A stretch of 64,000 bases of DNA from Leucobacter sp042726155 (GCF_042726155.1 NZ_JBHXHV010000001.1:1054001-1118000); one strand, 5' to 3'; positions 24,144 to 37,284 are shown, counted from the first letter of the stretch. Made by a program: numbers and translations. The notes: a model not told the origin generated them from the letters alone.

Positions 24144-25001
24144 TTACGCTCGCCCGAATAGTTCTCGCGCGGGTTCGGGGGAGTCGACGGCCGTCGCGTC
24201 CGTCACCGGCACCGAGCCGCGCACGAGGTCCTTGAATTCTCGCCCGACCAGCATGCGGGCCGGGTGCGGGCCGCCTGCGAGCAGCCGCGGCAACCAGTCG
24301 AGTGTTTCGAGATCGGTGTCAGACGCGACGAACACCACGTTGCCGAAGCGCCGCCCCTTCAGCACCTGGGGCTCCGCGATCGCGACGGTCGACGTGAACA
24401 GCCGCGCGAGCGTCGCTGCCTGTCCCCGCACGAAGGGGAGTCCGCTGCCGTCGGCAGCGTTCACGACGATGACACCGCCCGACGAGAGAAACGGCCGCAG
24501 CGACTCGTAAAACTCGATACTCGAGACGTGCGCCGGCGTACGGGCGCCGGCAAAAATATCGACGACGATCAGGTCCATGGCACCGCGCATGCCGTCGGGG
24601 AGCTTGCCGACGACCTCACGGGCGTCGCCTCGTCGGACCCGGATGCTCGCGCGCTTCGGCAGCGGTGCCGCTGCACGTACGAGGTCGACGAGCGCACCCT
24701 CGAGTTCGATCACCTGCTGACGGCTACCGGGGCGCGTCGCCTCGACGTAGCGGGGCAGGGTAAAAGCACCGCCGCCGAGGTGCAACGCTGAGATCGGCTG
24801 GCCGGCGGGCTTGAACAGGTCGATGACGTGGCCAATGCGGCGCACATATTCAAAGAACAGCTCTGATGGGTCACTCAGATTCACGTGGGACTGCGGCGTG
24901 CCGTCGACGAGTAGCTGCACCGCACCCGGCACCCACCGGTCCGCTTCTACTTCGGCTGTCAGCCCAGAGGTGAGCGTGACTGGCTCGGGGAGCGAGGTCA
25001 C
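24144..25001 (-). CDS. Spermidine synthase-like SAM-fold protein
   Basis: The 285-residue protein has the Rossmann core of polyamine synthases: ALHLGGGAFTLPRYVEATRPGS, VIELEGALVDLVR, RVRRGDAREVV and LIVVDIFAGARTPAHVSS. The nucleotide-binding LGGGAFTLPRY is close to actinobacterial spermidine-synthase-like proteins, which often lack true polyamine activity. The active-site Asp of real SpeE is replaced in the VVDIFAGA region, so an orphan methyltransferase or a non-polyamine function is possible. The GTG start overlaps the stop of the glutaredoxin-like gene. Confidence 0.82.
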   Translation of the reverse strand: MTSLPEPVTLTSGLTAEVEADRWVPGAVQLLVDGTPQSHVNLSDPSELFFEYVRRIGHVIDLFKPAGQPISALHLGGGAFTLPRYVEATRPGSRQQVIELEGALVDLVRAAAPLPKRASIRVRRGDAREVVGKLPDGMRGAMDLIVVDIFAGARTPAHVSSIEFYESLRPFLSSGGVIVVNAADGSGLPFVRGQAATLARLFTSTVAIAEPQVLKGRRFGNVVFVASDTDLETLDWLPRLLAGGPHPARMLVGREFKDLVRGSVPVTDATAVDSPEPARELFGRA

Positions 25002-25312
25002 GCGCGGCCGAGCCCCAGCTCGGCGATCTTCCGCAGCATGTCAGCGTTTGAGGGTTCGACCTGATGGCTGGCGTCGGGGTAGAGGATGACCGGAATGTTC
25101 GTGCGCCCGCTGATGTCGCGTGCAACGTCTGCAGCTGCGGGGTCTTGGACGAGGTCGACGTAGCGGTACGGAGCGTCAGAGCGGTCGAAGATCAACTTTG
25201 CGCGGCGGCAATCGCCGCACCAGTCGGCGCCGAAGATGACCGTTTCTGCGGTGGTGTTGGCCGCGGCCGGAGGCGTGGTGTTTGCGGCGTCGGTGGTGGA
25301 CTCTTCGCTCAT
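24998..25312 (-). CDS. Glutaredoxin-family (mycoredoxin-like) protein
   Basis: The 104-residue protein has a disordered 20-residue N-terminus and then the glutaredoxin core ETVIFGADWCGDCRRAKLIF, with the redox pair Cys32-Cys35 in CGDC. NIPVILYPDASHQVEPSNADMLRKI supplies the cis-Pro and C-terminal helix. In a mycothiol-producing cell it may use mycothiol, like mycoredoxin, although CGDC differs from the usual mycoredoxin CGYC. It is co-translated with the spermidine-synthase-like gene. Confidence 0.85.
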   Translation of the reverse strand: MSEESTTDAANTTPPAAANTTAETVIFGADWCGDCRRAKLIFDRSDAPYRYVDLVQDPAAADVARDISGRTNIPVILYPDASHQVEPSNADMLRKIAELGLGRA

Positions 25313-25345
25313 GCCGATTAGCCTACGCGCAGGCCGAGACTTTCC

Positions 25346-26065
25346 TCATCGTGTGACGGCGGGGCTGCTGCCCGCCGCAAGTGCCGCCGCCTGACTGAAC
25401 CAGAGTCGTCGGGCGAGAATCGCCGCCGCGAAGCCGAGCAGCGCGCCAGCCAAGGTGTCGGTGAGCCAGTGGACGTGCAGCGCAGTGCGGCTCCACATCA
25501 TTGCGAGCACCCACACGACAGCGGCCGCGACGATGAGTTTCGTGAGCTGCGACCCAATGCGTTCTGAACCAATCGCGACGAGCGCCACGGAGACCGCGAT
25601 CGCGGCGGCCCCCATTGAGTGACCCGACGGGTACGAGGCGCCGTGGCTTTCAAACAGTTGGCCGGTCGGGCGCGACCGCAGCACGAGTGCCTTGAACGTC
25701 TCAGACGCGGCAACCCCAATAATGGCCGCCGTCATCACCGCCGCTGCGTCGCGCGGGCGCCGCAGGGAAAAACACAGCGCAGCGATGATGGCGGTACACG
25801 CCGCTGCTCCGACGCCGTCACCGACCTGCGCGAGAAACACGGCGATCGCGTAGGGTGCGGAGCCTCGCTCGACCGAGACGACACTGTGCCACCAGACATC
25901 GATCGCGGGCGCCCCGACCGCGACGAATCGCAGGTACGCGCCAAATGCAGCAACCAGCAGAAGAGCGACGACGGCCGTCGCCAGCGCAGCGCGCGGGGGA
26001 GCGAGCGCGGGTCGGGGCGGGCGAGATGACGTGCGAAGTGAGTCGCGTCTGCCGGTCGAGTCCAT
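25346..26065 (-). CDS. PAP2-family membrane phosphatase
   Basis: The 239-residue protein has about six membrane helices and the three-part PAP2 active site: KALVLRSRP, SYPSGHS and SRTALHVHWLTD. Such enzymes remove phosphate from lipid phosphates such as undecaprenyl pyrophosphate or phosphatidate at the membrane face. The Arg/Pro/Ala-rich first 28 residues precede the first helix. It diverges from rpoB across a 263-base region. Confidence 0.9.
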   Translation of the reverse strand: MDSTGRRDSLRTSSRPPRPALAPPRAALATAVVALLLVAAFGAYLRFVAVGAPAIDVWWHSVVSVERGSAPYAIAVFLAQVGDGVGAAACTAIIAALCFSLRRPRDAAAVMTAAIIGVAASETFKALVLRSRPTGQLFESHGASYPSGHSMGAAAIAVSVALVAIGSERIGSQLTKLIVAAAVVWVLAMMWSRTALHVHWLTDTLAGALLGFAAAILARRLWFSQAAALAAGSSPAVTR

Positions 26066-26147
26066 TTGGTAACGCTACTTGAGACCGCTATGGAACGGGC
26101 TGGAAGGCTGAATTTCAGGATCGCCGAGCGCAATACAATAACCGCAC

Positions 26148-26176
26148 TAGACATCGGGTAACGATGCTGTTACAGT
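26148..26176 (+). promoter_or_regulatory. Probable rpoB promoter
   Basis: TAGACA (26148-26153), 17 bases, TACAGT (26171-26176) is a near-consensus sigma-70-type promoter. It predicts a leader of about 145 bases before rpoB. A TTGACA at 26176-26181 follows but has no -10 at suitable distance. Confidence 0.6.
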
Positions 26177-26328
26177 TGACAGTTGCACTACGGACACCAG
26201 TGTGCCTGCATATATCGGTAGGCCCCGGGAGCTGGCGCGAAAGCGCAGATGAGCCTCGCGCGTGATCCTGAAGCAATTCTCGCAAGACCAGGTCAACCGG
26301 CCCGACGGGGCCCACGGAGGTAGTTTCC

Positions 26329-29826
<3,498 letters not shown>

Positions 29827-29871
29827 GCCGGCGACACCTTCACTTTTACTGAAATCCCCAAGGAGAAAATT

Positions 29872-32800
29872 TTGCTCGAGGGTACGAGTTTTAACGAGCT
29901 GCAGATCCGTCTCGCGACGGCTGAAGACATCCGCAGCTGGTCGTTCGGCGAGGTCAAGAAGCCGGAGACCATCAACTACCGCACGCTGAAGCCTGAAAAG
30001 GATGGTCTGTTCGGCGAGCAGATCTTCGGGCCGAGCCGCGACTGGGAGTGCGCGTGCGGCAAGTACAAGCGCGTTCGTTACAAGGGCATCGTCTGCGAGC
30101 GGTGTGGCGTTGAGGTCACGAAGTCGAGTGTTCGTCGCGAGCGCATGGGCCACATTGAGCTCGCCGCGCCCGTCACGCACATCTGGTACTTCAAGGGCGT
30201 CCCGTCACGCCTGGGCTACCTGCTCGACATGGCGCCGAAGGACCTCGAAAAGGTCATCTACTTCGCCGCGTACATGATCATCGACATCGATGAAGAGGGT
30301 CGTCACGAAGATCTGGGTGAGCTGGAGTCCGAGCTGCGTCTCGAACTGAAGGCGCTCGAAGATCAGCGTGACATCTCGATCGCGCAGCGTCAGCAGCAGG
30401 CCGAGTCAGACCTCGCAGCGCTCGAAGCTGAAGGGGCGAAGGCCGATCAGCGCCGTCGCGCCGAGGCATCGGCCGAGAAGGAAATGACCGCCATCCGCAA
30501 GGGCTTCGACGACGACATCGCTCGTCTGCAGCGCGTGTGGGAGGACTTCCGCAACCTGAAGGTCGGCGACCTGAAGCCCGAAGACGCGGTCTTTGCTGAC
30601 CTGCAGGATCGCTACGGCGATTACTTCGAGGCCTACATGGGCGCCGAGGCCATCAAGAAGCGCCTTGAGTCCTTCGACCTCGCTGAGGAGTCGGAGACGC
30701 TGCACCTGCAGATCGCCGAGGGCAAGGGTCAGAAGAAGATCCGTGCGATCAAGCGCCTGAAGGTCGTCAGCTCGTTCTTGAAGACCGGTGCGAGCCCGGC
30801 TGCCATGGTGCTCGACGTCGTTCCCGTGATCCCGCCCGAGCTGCGCCCGATGGTGCAGCTCGACGGTGGCCGCTTCGCGACCTCGGATCTCAACGACCTG
30901 TACCGTCGCGTGATCAACCGCAACAACCGCCTCCGTCGCCTGCTTGATCTCGGCGCACCCGAGATCATCGTGAACAACGAGAAGCGCATGCTGCAGGAAG
31001 CCGTCGACGCTCTGTTCGACAACGGTCGTCGTGGCCGCCCGGTGACGGGTACCGGCAACCGTGCCCTGAAGTCACTGAGCGACATGCTCAAGGGCAAGCA
31101 GGGTCGTTTCCGTCAGAACCTGCTCGGCAAGCGCGTCGACTACTCCGGCCGTTCGGTCATCGTGGTCGGTCCGCAGCTCAAGCTGCACCAGTGTGGTCTG
31201 CCGAAGCAGATGGCGCTCGAGCTGTTCAAGCCGTTCGTCATCAAGCGTCTGATGGATCTGTCGCACGCACAGAACGTGAAGGCCGCAAAGCGCATGGTCG
31301 AGCGCGCACGCTCCGAGGTCTGGGACGTGCTCGAGGAGATCATTCGCGAGCGCCCCGTGCTGCTCAACCGTGCACCGACGCTGCACCGTCTGGGTATCCA
31401 GGCGTTTGAGCCGCAGCTCGTTGAGGGCAAGGCAATCCAGCTGCACCCGCTCGTGTGTGCCGCGTTCAACGCGGACTTCGACGGCGACCAGATGGCTGTG
31501 CACCTGCCGCTCTCCGTCGAGGCTCAGGCCGAAGCGCGCGTGCTCATGCTCGCGTCGAACAACATCCTGAAGCCGTCTGACGGCCGCCCGGTCACCCTGC
31601 CCTCGCAGGACATGATCATCGGTCTGCACCACCTCACGACGATCAAGAAGGACTCGATCGGCACTGGCCGCGCGTTCGGCTCGATCGCCGAGGCAATCCT
31701 CGCTATGGACGAGGGCACCCTCGACCTTGGCGCGCTTGTCAAGATCCGCCTCATCGGTTACACCGATGAGAACGGCGTGACATCGGATAAGCCGGTGCTC
31801 GTCGAGACCTCACTCGGTCGCGCGATCTTCAATGAGGCACTGCCGGTCGACTACGCGTACTTCGAGCGCGTCGCCGATAAAGGTTCGCTGTCTGGCCTGG
31901 TCAACGACCTCGCTGAGCGGTACCCCAAGGTTGAGGTCGCGGCAACGCTTGACCGCATCAAGGACGCAGGCTTCCACTGGGCTTCGCGCTCGGGTGTGAC
32001 GGTTGCGCTCTCCGACGTGGTCACGCCCTCCAACAAGGGCGAGATCATCGCTACGCACGAGAAGCGTGCGGCGAAGGTCGAGCGCGACTACGAGCGCGGC
32101 ATGATCCAGGACAGCGAGCGTAAGAAGGCGCTGACCGAGATCTGGACCGAGGCAACTGACGAGGTCGCCGCGGCCATGCGCGAGCAGTTCCCGGAAGACA
32201 ACACCATTTTCCGAATGGTGTCGTCGGGTGCTCGTGGTAACTGGCTGCAGATCCGTAACATCGCCGGTATGCGTGGCCTGGTGTCGAACCCGAAGGGCGA
32301 GATCATTCCCCGCCCGATCATCAACTCGTACCGCGAGGGCCTGTCGGTGGCGGAGTACTTCATCGCGACCCACGGTGCGCGTAAGGGCCTGGCCGATACG
32401 GCGCTTCGTACCGCCGACTCGGGCTACCTCACGCGTCGTCTGGTCGATGTGTCGCAGGACGTCATCATTCGCGAGGAAGACTGCGGCACGCGTCGTGGCC
32501 TCGACCTCCCGATCGCCGCTCCCGACGCCAACGGCGTGCTGGTCGGCGACGAGAACGTCGAGAACTCGGTCTACGCCCGCACGCTCGCCGCTGACGCGGT
32601 GAACGGCGAGGGTGTAGTCGTGGCTCAGGCCGGCGAAGACGTGGGCGACGTGCTCATCGAGAAGCTCGTCGAGAACGGCGTCACCGAGATCAAGGTGCGC
32701 TCCGTGCTGACCTGCGAATCGGCCGTCGGCGTGTGCGCAACTTGCTACGGTCGCTCGCTCGCAACCGGCCAGCGCGTTGACATCGGTGAGGCCGTTGGCA

Positions 32801-33765
32801 TCATCGCGGCGCAGTCGATTGGTGAGCCGGGAACGCAGCTCACGATGCGTACCTTCCACACCGGTGGTTCGGCTTCGGCCGACGACATCACGCAGGGTCT
32901 GCCCCGCGTGCAGGAACTCTTCGAGGCGCGTACCCCCAAGGGTGCATCGCCGATTGCTGAGGCTGCCGGCCGCGTCATCATCGATGACTCGGAGAAGACG
33001 CGTCGCATCCTCCTCACGCCGGACGACGGCACGGAGGAGAAGGCGTACCCGGTGCTGAAGCGTTCGACGCTGCTCGTCGAAGACGGCGATCACGTCGAAT
33101 TGGGCCAGCCCTTCATCGCTGGAACGCTTGATCCGAAGGACATCCTGCAGGTCGGTTCCACCGAGAACGGCAAGCACATCCCCGGTGAGCGTGCCGTGCA
33201 GAAGTACCTCGTTGAGGGCGTCCAGGGCGTATACCGCTCGCAGGGTGTGCCGATCCACGATAAGCACATCGAGGTCATCGTGCGCCAGATGCTGCGTAAG
33301 GTGACGGTTGTCGACCACGGCGAGACGGACCTGCTTCCGGGCGAGCTCGTCGACCGTGCGCGCTACCAGAGCATCAACCGCGAAGCGCTGCTCGAGACAA
33401 AGCGCGCAGCAACGGCTCGCCCCGAGGTCATGGGTATCACCAAGGCCTCGCTTGCGACCGAGTCGTGGCTGTCGGCGGCCTCCTTCCAGGAGACCACCCG
33501 CGTGCTTACTCAGGCCGCGATGGAGGGATCACGCGATCCGCTCATCGGCCTCAAGGAGAACGTCATCATCGGCAAGCTCATCCCGGCCGGCACCGGCTTG
33601 GGTGTGTACCGCGACGTCGACGTGGCCGCTACCGAGGACGCGAAGGCGGAGCGGTACCCGAACCGTCTCTTCGCAACCGAGGGCACCTTCGACGAGAACG
33701 ATCTCTCGTTCGTTGATTTCGACAGCTTCACCGCTGACGAGTTCAACCCGGGCAACTACAGCTAG
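29872..33765 (+). CDS. rpoC: RNA polymerase beta' subunit
   Basis: The 1297-residue protein starts at TTG 29872 (MLEGTSFNELQIRLATAEDI), after AAGGAGA. The N-terminal zinc site is CACGKYKRVRYKGIVCERC, the catalytic magnesium motif is NADFDGD (Asp535, 537, 539), and the second zinc ribbon is CESAVGVCATC. A Glu/Ala/Gln-rich coiled coil (about residues 150-215) is the lineage-specific insertion seen in actinobacterial beta' proteins. The trigger loop and GEPGTQLTMRTFHTGG are intact. It forms the core enzyme with RpoB and RpoA from this window. Confidence 0.99.
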   Translation: MLEGTSFNELQIRLATAEDIRSWSFGEVKKPETINYRTLKPEKDGLFGEQIFGPSRDWECACGKYKRVRYKGIVCERCGVEVTKSSVRRERMGHIELAAPVTHIWYFKGVPSRLGYLLDMAPKDLEKVIYFAAYMIIDIDEEGRHEDLGELESELRLELKALEDQRDISIAQRQQQAESDLAALEAEGAKADQRRRAEASAEKEMTAIRKGFDDDIARLQRVWEDFRNLKVGDLKPEDAVFADLQDRYGDYFEAYMGAEAIKKRLESFDLAEESETLHLQIAEGKGQKKIRAIKRLKVVSSFLKTGASPAAMVLDVVPVIPPELRPMVQLDGGRFATSDLNDLYRRVINRNNRLRRLLDLGAPEIIVNNEKRMLQEAVDALFDNGRRGRPVTGTGNRALKSLSDMLKGKQGRFRQNLLGKRVDYSGRSVIVVGPQLKLHQCGLPKQMALELFKPFVIKRLMDLSHAQNVKAAKRMVERARSEVWDVLEEIIRERPVLLNRAPTLHRLGIQAFEPQLVEGKAIQLHPLVCAAFNADFDGDQMAVHLPLSVEAQAEARVLMLASNNILKPSDGRPVTLPSQDMIIGLHHLTTIKKDSIGTGRAFGSIAEAILAMDEGTLDLGALVKIRLIGYTDENGVTSDKPVLVETSLGRAIFNEALPVDYAYFERVADKGSLSGLVNDLAERYPKVEVAATLDRIKDAGFHWASRSGVTVALSDVVTPSNKGEIIATHEKRAAKVERDYERGMIQDSERKKALTEIWTEATDEVAAAMREQFPEDNTIFRMVSSGARGNWLQIRNIAGMRGLVSNPKGEIIPRPIINSYREGLSVAEYFIATHGARKGLADTALRTADSGYLTRRLVDVSQDVIIREEDCGTRRGLDLPIAAPDANGVLVGDENVENSVYARTLAADAVNGEGVVVAQAGEDVGDVLIEKLVENGVTEIKVRSVLTCESAVGVCATCYGRSLATGQRVDIGEAVGIIAAQSIGEPGTQLTMRTFHTGGSASADDITQGLPRVQELFEARTPKGASPIAEAAGRVIIDDSEKTRRILLTPDDGTEEKAYPVLKRSTLLVEDGDHVELGQPFIAGTLDPKDILQVGSTENGKHIPGERAVQKYLVEGVQGVYRSQGVPIHDKHIEVIVRQMLRKVTVVDHGETDLLPGELVDRARYQSINREALLETKRAATARPEVMGITKASLATESWLSAASFQETTRVLTQAAMEGSRDPLIGLKENVIIGKLIPAGTGLGVYRDVDVAATEDAKAERYPNRLFATEGTFDENDLSFVDFDSFTADEFNPGNYS

Positions 33766-33779
33766 CCTGTAGCGCTGAA

Positions 33780-33826
33780 GAAACGGGCGTTCGCACCTTC
33801 GGGTGCGGGCGCCCGTTTCGTTTTTC
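33780..33826 (+). terminator. Rho-independent terminator of rpoBC
   Basis: GAAACGGGCG (33780-33789) pairs with CGCCCGTTTC near 33810-33819 around an inner GCACC-TTC-GGGTGC hairpin, and the stem is followed by GTTTTT. It begins 14 bases after the rpoC stop codon. Confidence 0.9.
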
Positions 33827-33951
33827 AGGTTGGCGGGGCGCGGCGCGGGAAACTCGCGATTCTGCTCAGAGCTTGTACTGTTGCCGCACATGATCGTGTC
33901 TGGTGTCGAAAATGATGCCCGGCATTCCGATCCGCTACGAGAGGTGAAGCG

Positions 33952-35061
33952 ATGAGCGACGAGCGCGAGGCATCCGCATCGCGGGCTGCGGAAACCCCCG
34001 AGACCGCCGCGAACCCGGGAGCTCCCGTCGAGGAGACCGAGGCGAGCCAGACTGAGGTGCTCCGTGCGGTGCGCCGTTCGCGCAGCGGCGGCGACGGGTC
34101 GGCCGACCGTGAGGTCCCTGCCGCATCCGTGACCGACGCGCCGAACGGTGACGCTGTTCCCGTCGGTGATGCTGACGCGCGAACAATCGCAGACGCAGAA
34201 ACGGACGCGCGCTCCGACGCTACGTTTGATCCCGATGCCGCACAGGCCGCCGAGCGTGCGCACCGCGAAGAAGCCTCGCTGGTCGACACGCAGCTCGACA
34301 TGGAGCCGCCCACGGGCCGCTCGTCGCGCGCATCCGCGGCGCGCACCGCGCCGACGCCCGAAGAGACTACGGCGTTGCCCGCCCTCGATGACCTGCCGAG
34401 CGCAGCCGCCGATGCGCAGGCCCCCGAGCGCGATGGCGAGATTCGCATCAGCTCCGACCATCCGATGGCCGGGCTGTATGTTCAAACGCCGATGCCGCCC
34501 GAGATCAAGGGCAACCGCGGTGCCGGTGTACTGATTGCGCTCGTCGCGACAATCGCGTTCGCAGCGGTGTTCTCCGGGGTGCTCGCGCTCTGGCTGGCCC
34601 CAAGCTTTCCGCAGTCGACCTTCATCACTGACGGGCTCGTGCCGTGGTTGACATCGTGGCCAATAATCGCGTCGGCTGTCGCGTTCTTCGTGGGTCTCGT
34701 GCTGCTCGTGCTGATCGTCGGTCGCGCGGGTTGGTGGGCGTATGTACTCGGCGGATTCTTCGTTGCAGCTCTCGTGTGGGTGGCCGTCACGCTCTCCCTC
34801 GCGTACTTTGGCACGCCCTTTCAGACGCCGCGCGAAATGCTCGGCGGATCGCGCGGTTGGTCGGGAGATATCGAAACGCTCGTTACGCGATTCGGCCTGA
34901 CTGTTCCGGCACTTGGCGCCGCGCTCGTCGCGCGCGAGGTAACCGTGTGGTTCGGTGCGTGGATCGGCGGCCGTGGCCGCCGCATGAAGCAGCGCAATGC
35001 GCGTGAGCTCGCCGAGTATGAGGCCTCTCTCGCTGAGTCAAAGGCATCCACCCAGGCATGA
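33952..35061 (+). CDS. Membrane protein with long acidic N-terminus, function unknown
   Basis: I do not recognise the 369-residue product. The first 185 residues are low-complexity, rich in Glu, Asp, Ala and Ser (SASRAAETPETAANPGAPVE), and probably disordered in the cytoplasm. About four helices follow: VLIALVATIAFAAVFSGVLALWL, IIASAVAFFVGLVLLVLIVG, WWAYVLGGFFVAALVWVAVTLSL and a weaker one near FGLTVPALGAALVAREVTVW. The tail is basic then acidic. A GAGAGGTGA site precedes the ATG. Its stop overlaps the next gene (ATGA), so the two probably act together. Similar anonymous membrane proteins occur beside rpoC in related genera, to my knowledge without a function. Confidence 0.85.
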   Translation: MSDEREASASRAAETPETAANPGAPVEETEASQTEVLRAVRRSRSGGDGSADREVPAASVTDAPNGDAVPVGDADARTIADAETDARSDATFDPDAAQAAERAHREEASLVDTQLDMEPPTGRSSRASAARTAPTPEETTALPALDDLPSAAADAQAPERDGEIRISSDHPMAGLYVQTPMPPEIKGNRGAGVLIALVATIAFAAVFSGVLALWLAPSFPQSTFITDGLVPWLTSWPIIASAVAFFVGLVLLVLIVGRAGWWAYVLGGFFVAALVWVAVTLSLAYFGTPFQTPREMLGGSRGWSGDIETLVTRFGLTVPALGAALVAREVTVWFGAWIGGRGRRMKQRNARELAEYEASLAESKASTQA

Positions 35062-35558
35062 CCCCGGAGCCCCGTCGCGGAGTCACCCGAGGATACGTAG
35101 GGGGACTTGTCGGCGCGGCGATAATTACGGCCGCAGCGCTGCTGGTGGCAGCGTGGGGTGGGCTGGCGCTCGCGCTGAATCGCGACCCGGTCGAGAGTGG
35201 CGGTGTCGGCGCTTGGGTTGCGCCCGTGATTCTCGCGACCGGTCTAGGGATACTCGGTTTCACGCTCTGGCGTCAGGCGCTCACCCTGTTGCGCGGTCGC
35301 CGTGGGCCAGCCTGGTCGTCGATCGTGACGGTCGCGGTGGGCAGCTACCTCTGGTGGAGTCTGCTGGGTATGCTCGGTGGCATGTCGCTCGGTGAAACGT
35401 GGCTCAGTCCCTTCGCCGCAACGCTGCCGGCGATTTGGGCGATTGCCGCGCTGCTCTTCTGGGCTGTGCTTGCGCGCCGCGTCTATACCGACCGGGCGGC
35501 GCCGCAGTGGCCTTGGGAGCGCAATGAACGCGATGGACGCGATGAGGGCGGCGAATAG
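35058..35558 (+). CDS. Small four-helix membrane protein, function unknown
   Basis: The 166-residue protein has about four hydrophobic helices: GYVGGLVGAAIITAAALLVAAW, VAPVILATGLGILGFTLW, SIVTVAVGSYLWWSLLGMLG and ATLPAIWAIAALLFWAVLARR. It ends in an acidic-basic tail (ERNERDGRDEGGE). It starts with an ATG overlapping the previous stop. No family could be assigned. Confidence 0.82.
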   Translation: MTPEPRRGVTRGYVGGLVGAAIITAAALLVAAWGGLALALNRDPVESGGVGAWVAPVILATGLGILGFTLWRQALTLLRGRRGPAWSSIVTVAVGSYLWWSLLGMLGGMSLGETWLSPFAATLPAIWAIAALLFWAVLARRVYTDRAAPQWPWERNERDGRDEGGE

Positions 35559-35560
35559 AC

Positions 35561-36196
35561 ATGGCGCTCTCAATTGAGAATCGCGTTGACGCGGCAGTCG
35601 ACGCCTGGCTGCGCTGGGTGCCGAGTTGGCGACCCGGCACGCATCGCGGGCGTGCTCGGGTGTGCCGACGCTGCACCGGATCACCACTGCTCGCTGCAGC
35701 AGGGTTACCGGTCGACGTGCCGCACCAGGTCGTGCACGCGCTCGTATCCCGCATGCAACGGATCATCGATAAGCGGGTAGAAGAGTTCACCGAAACGCAA
35801 CTGCCGACGCTCCACGCAGAGTTGCAGGGCGCTGAGATGTGGGAAGCGGGTGGCTACGATCCCGCACGGGGCCTCGAACCCGAATTTGAAGGGCTCGATC
35901 CCGATCCCGAGCCGCCCGAGGATGAGCAGCCGTTCCTGTTCACGCTCGCCGGGCTGGCCGAGGAGTCACGGCCCGAGCCGCCGCTTCCGCGGCCCCCACT
36001 CAGCGCTGACGAGAAGCAGCGCTTGCGCGGCGAGATCGAGCAGGCAGACGCGCAGGCGGAGGAAGCAGGCCGTGAGGTCTGCTTCGCGTTGATGACGCAT
36101 CGCGCACGAATCGAGTCGGCGGTCCACCGATTCATCGAACCCCAGGTGCAGCTGATGCTCGACGACCTGAGTCGCAATCTCGAACCACCCAAATAA
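35561..36196 (+). CDS. Conserved protein of unknown function, soluble
   Basis: The 211-residue protein has no membrane helix. Near the N-terminus WVPSWRPGTHRGRARVCRRCTG holds a Cys-Arg-Arg-Cys pair. The middle is acidic and Pro-rich (FEGLDPDPEPPEDEQPFLFT). The C-terminal half (SADEKQRLRGEIEQADAQAEEAGREV) is probably a helix or coiled coil, followed by HRFIEPQVQLMLDDLSRNL. It starts two bases after the previous stop and could be a cytoplasmic partner of the two membrane proteins. I cannot name it. Confidence 0.75.
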   Translation: MALSIENRVDAAVDAWLRWVPSWRPGTHRGRARVCRRCTGSPLLAAAGLPVDVPHQVVHALVSRMQRIIDKRVEEFTETQLPTLHAELQGAEMWEAGGYDPARGLEPEFEGLDPDPEPPEDEQPFLFTLAGLAEESRPEPPLPRPPLSADEKQRLRGEIEQADAQAEEAGREVCFALMTHRARIESAVHRFIEPQVQLMLDDLSRNLEPPK

Positions 36197-36255
36197 TCAT
36201 CGTGCGTTAGTTCGCCTCTTATCTTGCTCTTATCTCTCGCGGCTTCGCTAGGAGT

Positions 36256-37284
36256 ATGAGCACAGACCCTCGACCAGAACCCGTTTCACCCACGGCGCCG
36301 ACCGCGTCGAATTCGGCGCCGCCGCCCGAGCCGCGGAAGCGACGACGACGCCGCATTCGCATCGCCATTGCCTCCGGAATTACCGCGGTTGCGTTGGTGC
36401 TCGGTGGCGGGGCCGTGTGGGCCATCGACCGTTTTCTAATTGAAAAGGTCGAGATCTCCGACGTCGCTAGCTACGAGGCTGCACAGGCCTCCGCAGCGAC
36501 GGCGGCGGGTTCGAGCGCGGACTCGTCCACGGGAACCACGACGGATGACACTTACACCAACGGTGACACCTCGGTACAGGTGAAGCAGGTGACTACTGGC
36601 AGCGGCTCGGATACTGTGACCTACTACGTCGCCGATGTGCAGCTCGGCGACGCTACAGATCTCAAATCGGCGTTCGCGCAGAACGAATTTGGCACGAACA
36701 TTACTGAGAAGACGAGCGAGATCGCGGCCGACAACGACGCCGCGTTCGCGATCAACGGTGACTACTACGGCTTCCGTGATACCGGCATCGTGATTCGCAA
36801 CGGGGTTGTCTATCGTGATGAAGGCGCCCGCGAAGGTATCGCTTTCTACTCTGACGGCACCGTCAAGGTGTACGACGAAACCACCACGGATGCCAAGGCG
36901 CTCCTCGCCGCCGGCGTCTGGAACACCCTGAGCTTCGGGCCCGCGATCGTCGAAGACAGCGCGACTGTTGACGGTATCGAAGACGTCGAAATCGATACGA
37001 ACTTCGGAAATCACTCCATCCAGGGCGAACAACCACGCACCGCGGTCGGAGTCATCGACGACAATCATCTCGTGTTCGTCGTGGTTGATGGCCGCGACGA
37101 GGGATACAGCCGCGGTGTCACGACGACTGAGCTCGCAAGCATCATGCAGGATCTCGGAGCCGAGACCGCCTATAACCTCGACGGCGGGGGATCGTCGACG
37201 ATGGTGTTCGGCGGCGAGGTCATTAATCAGCCGTCTAACGGTGGCGAGCGTGGCACGAGTGACATCCTCTACGTCGGGGGCTGA
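36256..37284 (+). CDS. Phosphodiester glycosidase-family (NAGPA domain) protein
   Basis: The 342-residue protein has a cytoplasmic Arg-rich segment (PRKRRRRRIRIAIA), a single membrane anchor and an extracytoplasmic domain of the NAGPA (DUF2233) family. Motifs are AINGDYYGFRD, FGPAIVEDS, QPRTAVGVIDDNHLVFVVVDGR and the signature NLDGGGSSTM. Relatives include human N-acetylglucosamine-1-phosphodiester glycosidase and bacterial proteins that cleave sugar-phosphate diesters in cell-wall polymers. It is probably anchored outside the membrane. The next gene follows after only three bases, so they form a pair, likely in surface-polymer metabolism. Confidence 0.88.
   Translation: MSTDPRPEPVSPTAPTASNSAPPPEPRKRRRRRIRIAIASGITAVALVLGGGAVWAIDRFLIEKVEISDVASYEAAQASAATAAGSSADSSTGTTTDDTYTNGDTSVQVKQVTTGSGSDTVTYYVADVQLGDATDLKSAFAQNEFGTNITEKTSEIAADNDAAFAINGDYYGFRDTGIVIRNGVVYRDEGAREGIAFYSDGTVKVYDETTTDAKALLAAGVWNTLSFGPAIVEDSATVDGIEDVEIDTNFGNHSIQGEQPRTAVGVIDDNHLVFVVVDGRDEGYSRGVTTTELASIMQDLGAETAYNLDGGGSSTMVFGGEVINQPSNGGERGTSDILYVGG

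Noticed and set aside
26176..26181. TTGACA as the -35 of rpoB.
   Set aside because: No -10-like hexamer lies 16-19 bases downstream; the TAGACA/TACAGT pair just upstream fits better.
31810..33318. Long open frame on the minus strand opposite rpoC (about 500 codons), and similar frames opposite fusA (40515-41729) and rplC/rplD (47045-48370).
   Set aside because: They are shadows of highly biased codon use in real genes; their translations are Arg/His/Leu/Asp-rich with no family features.
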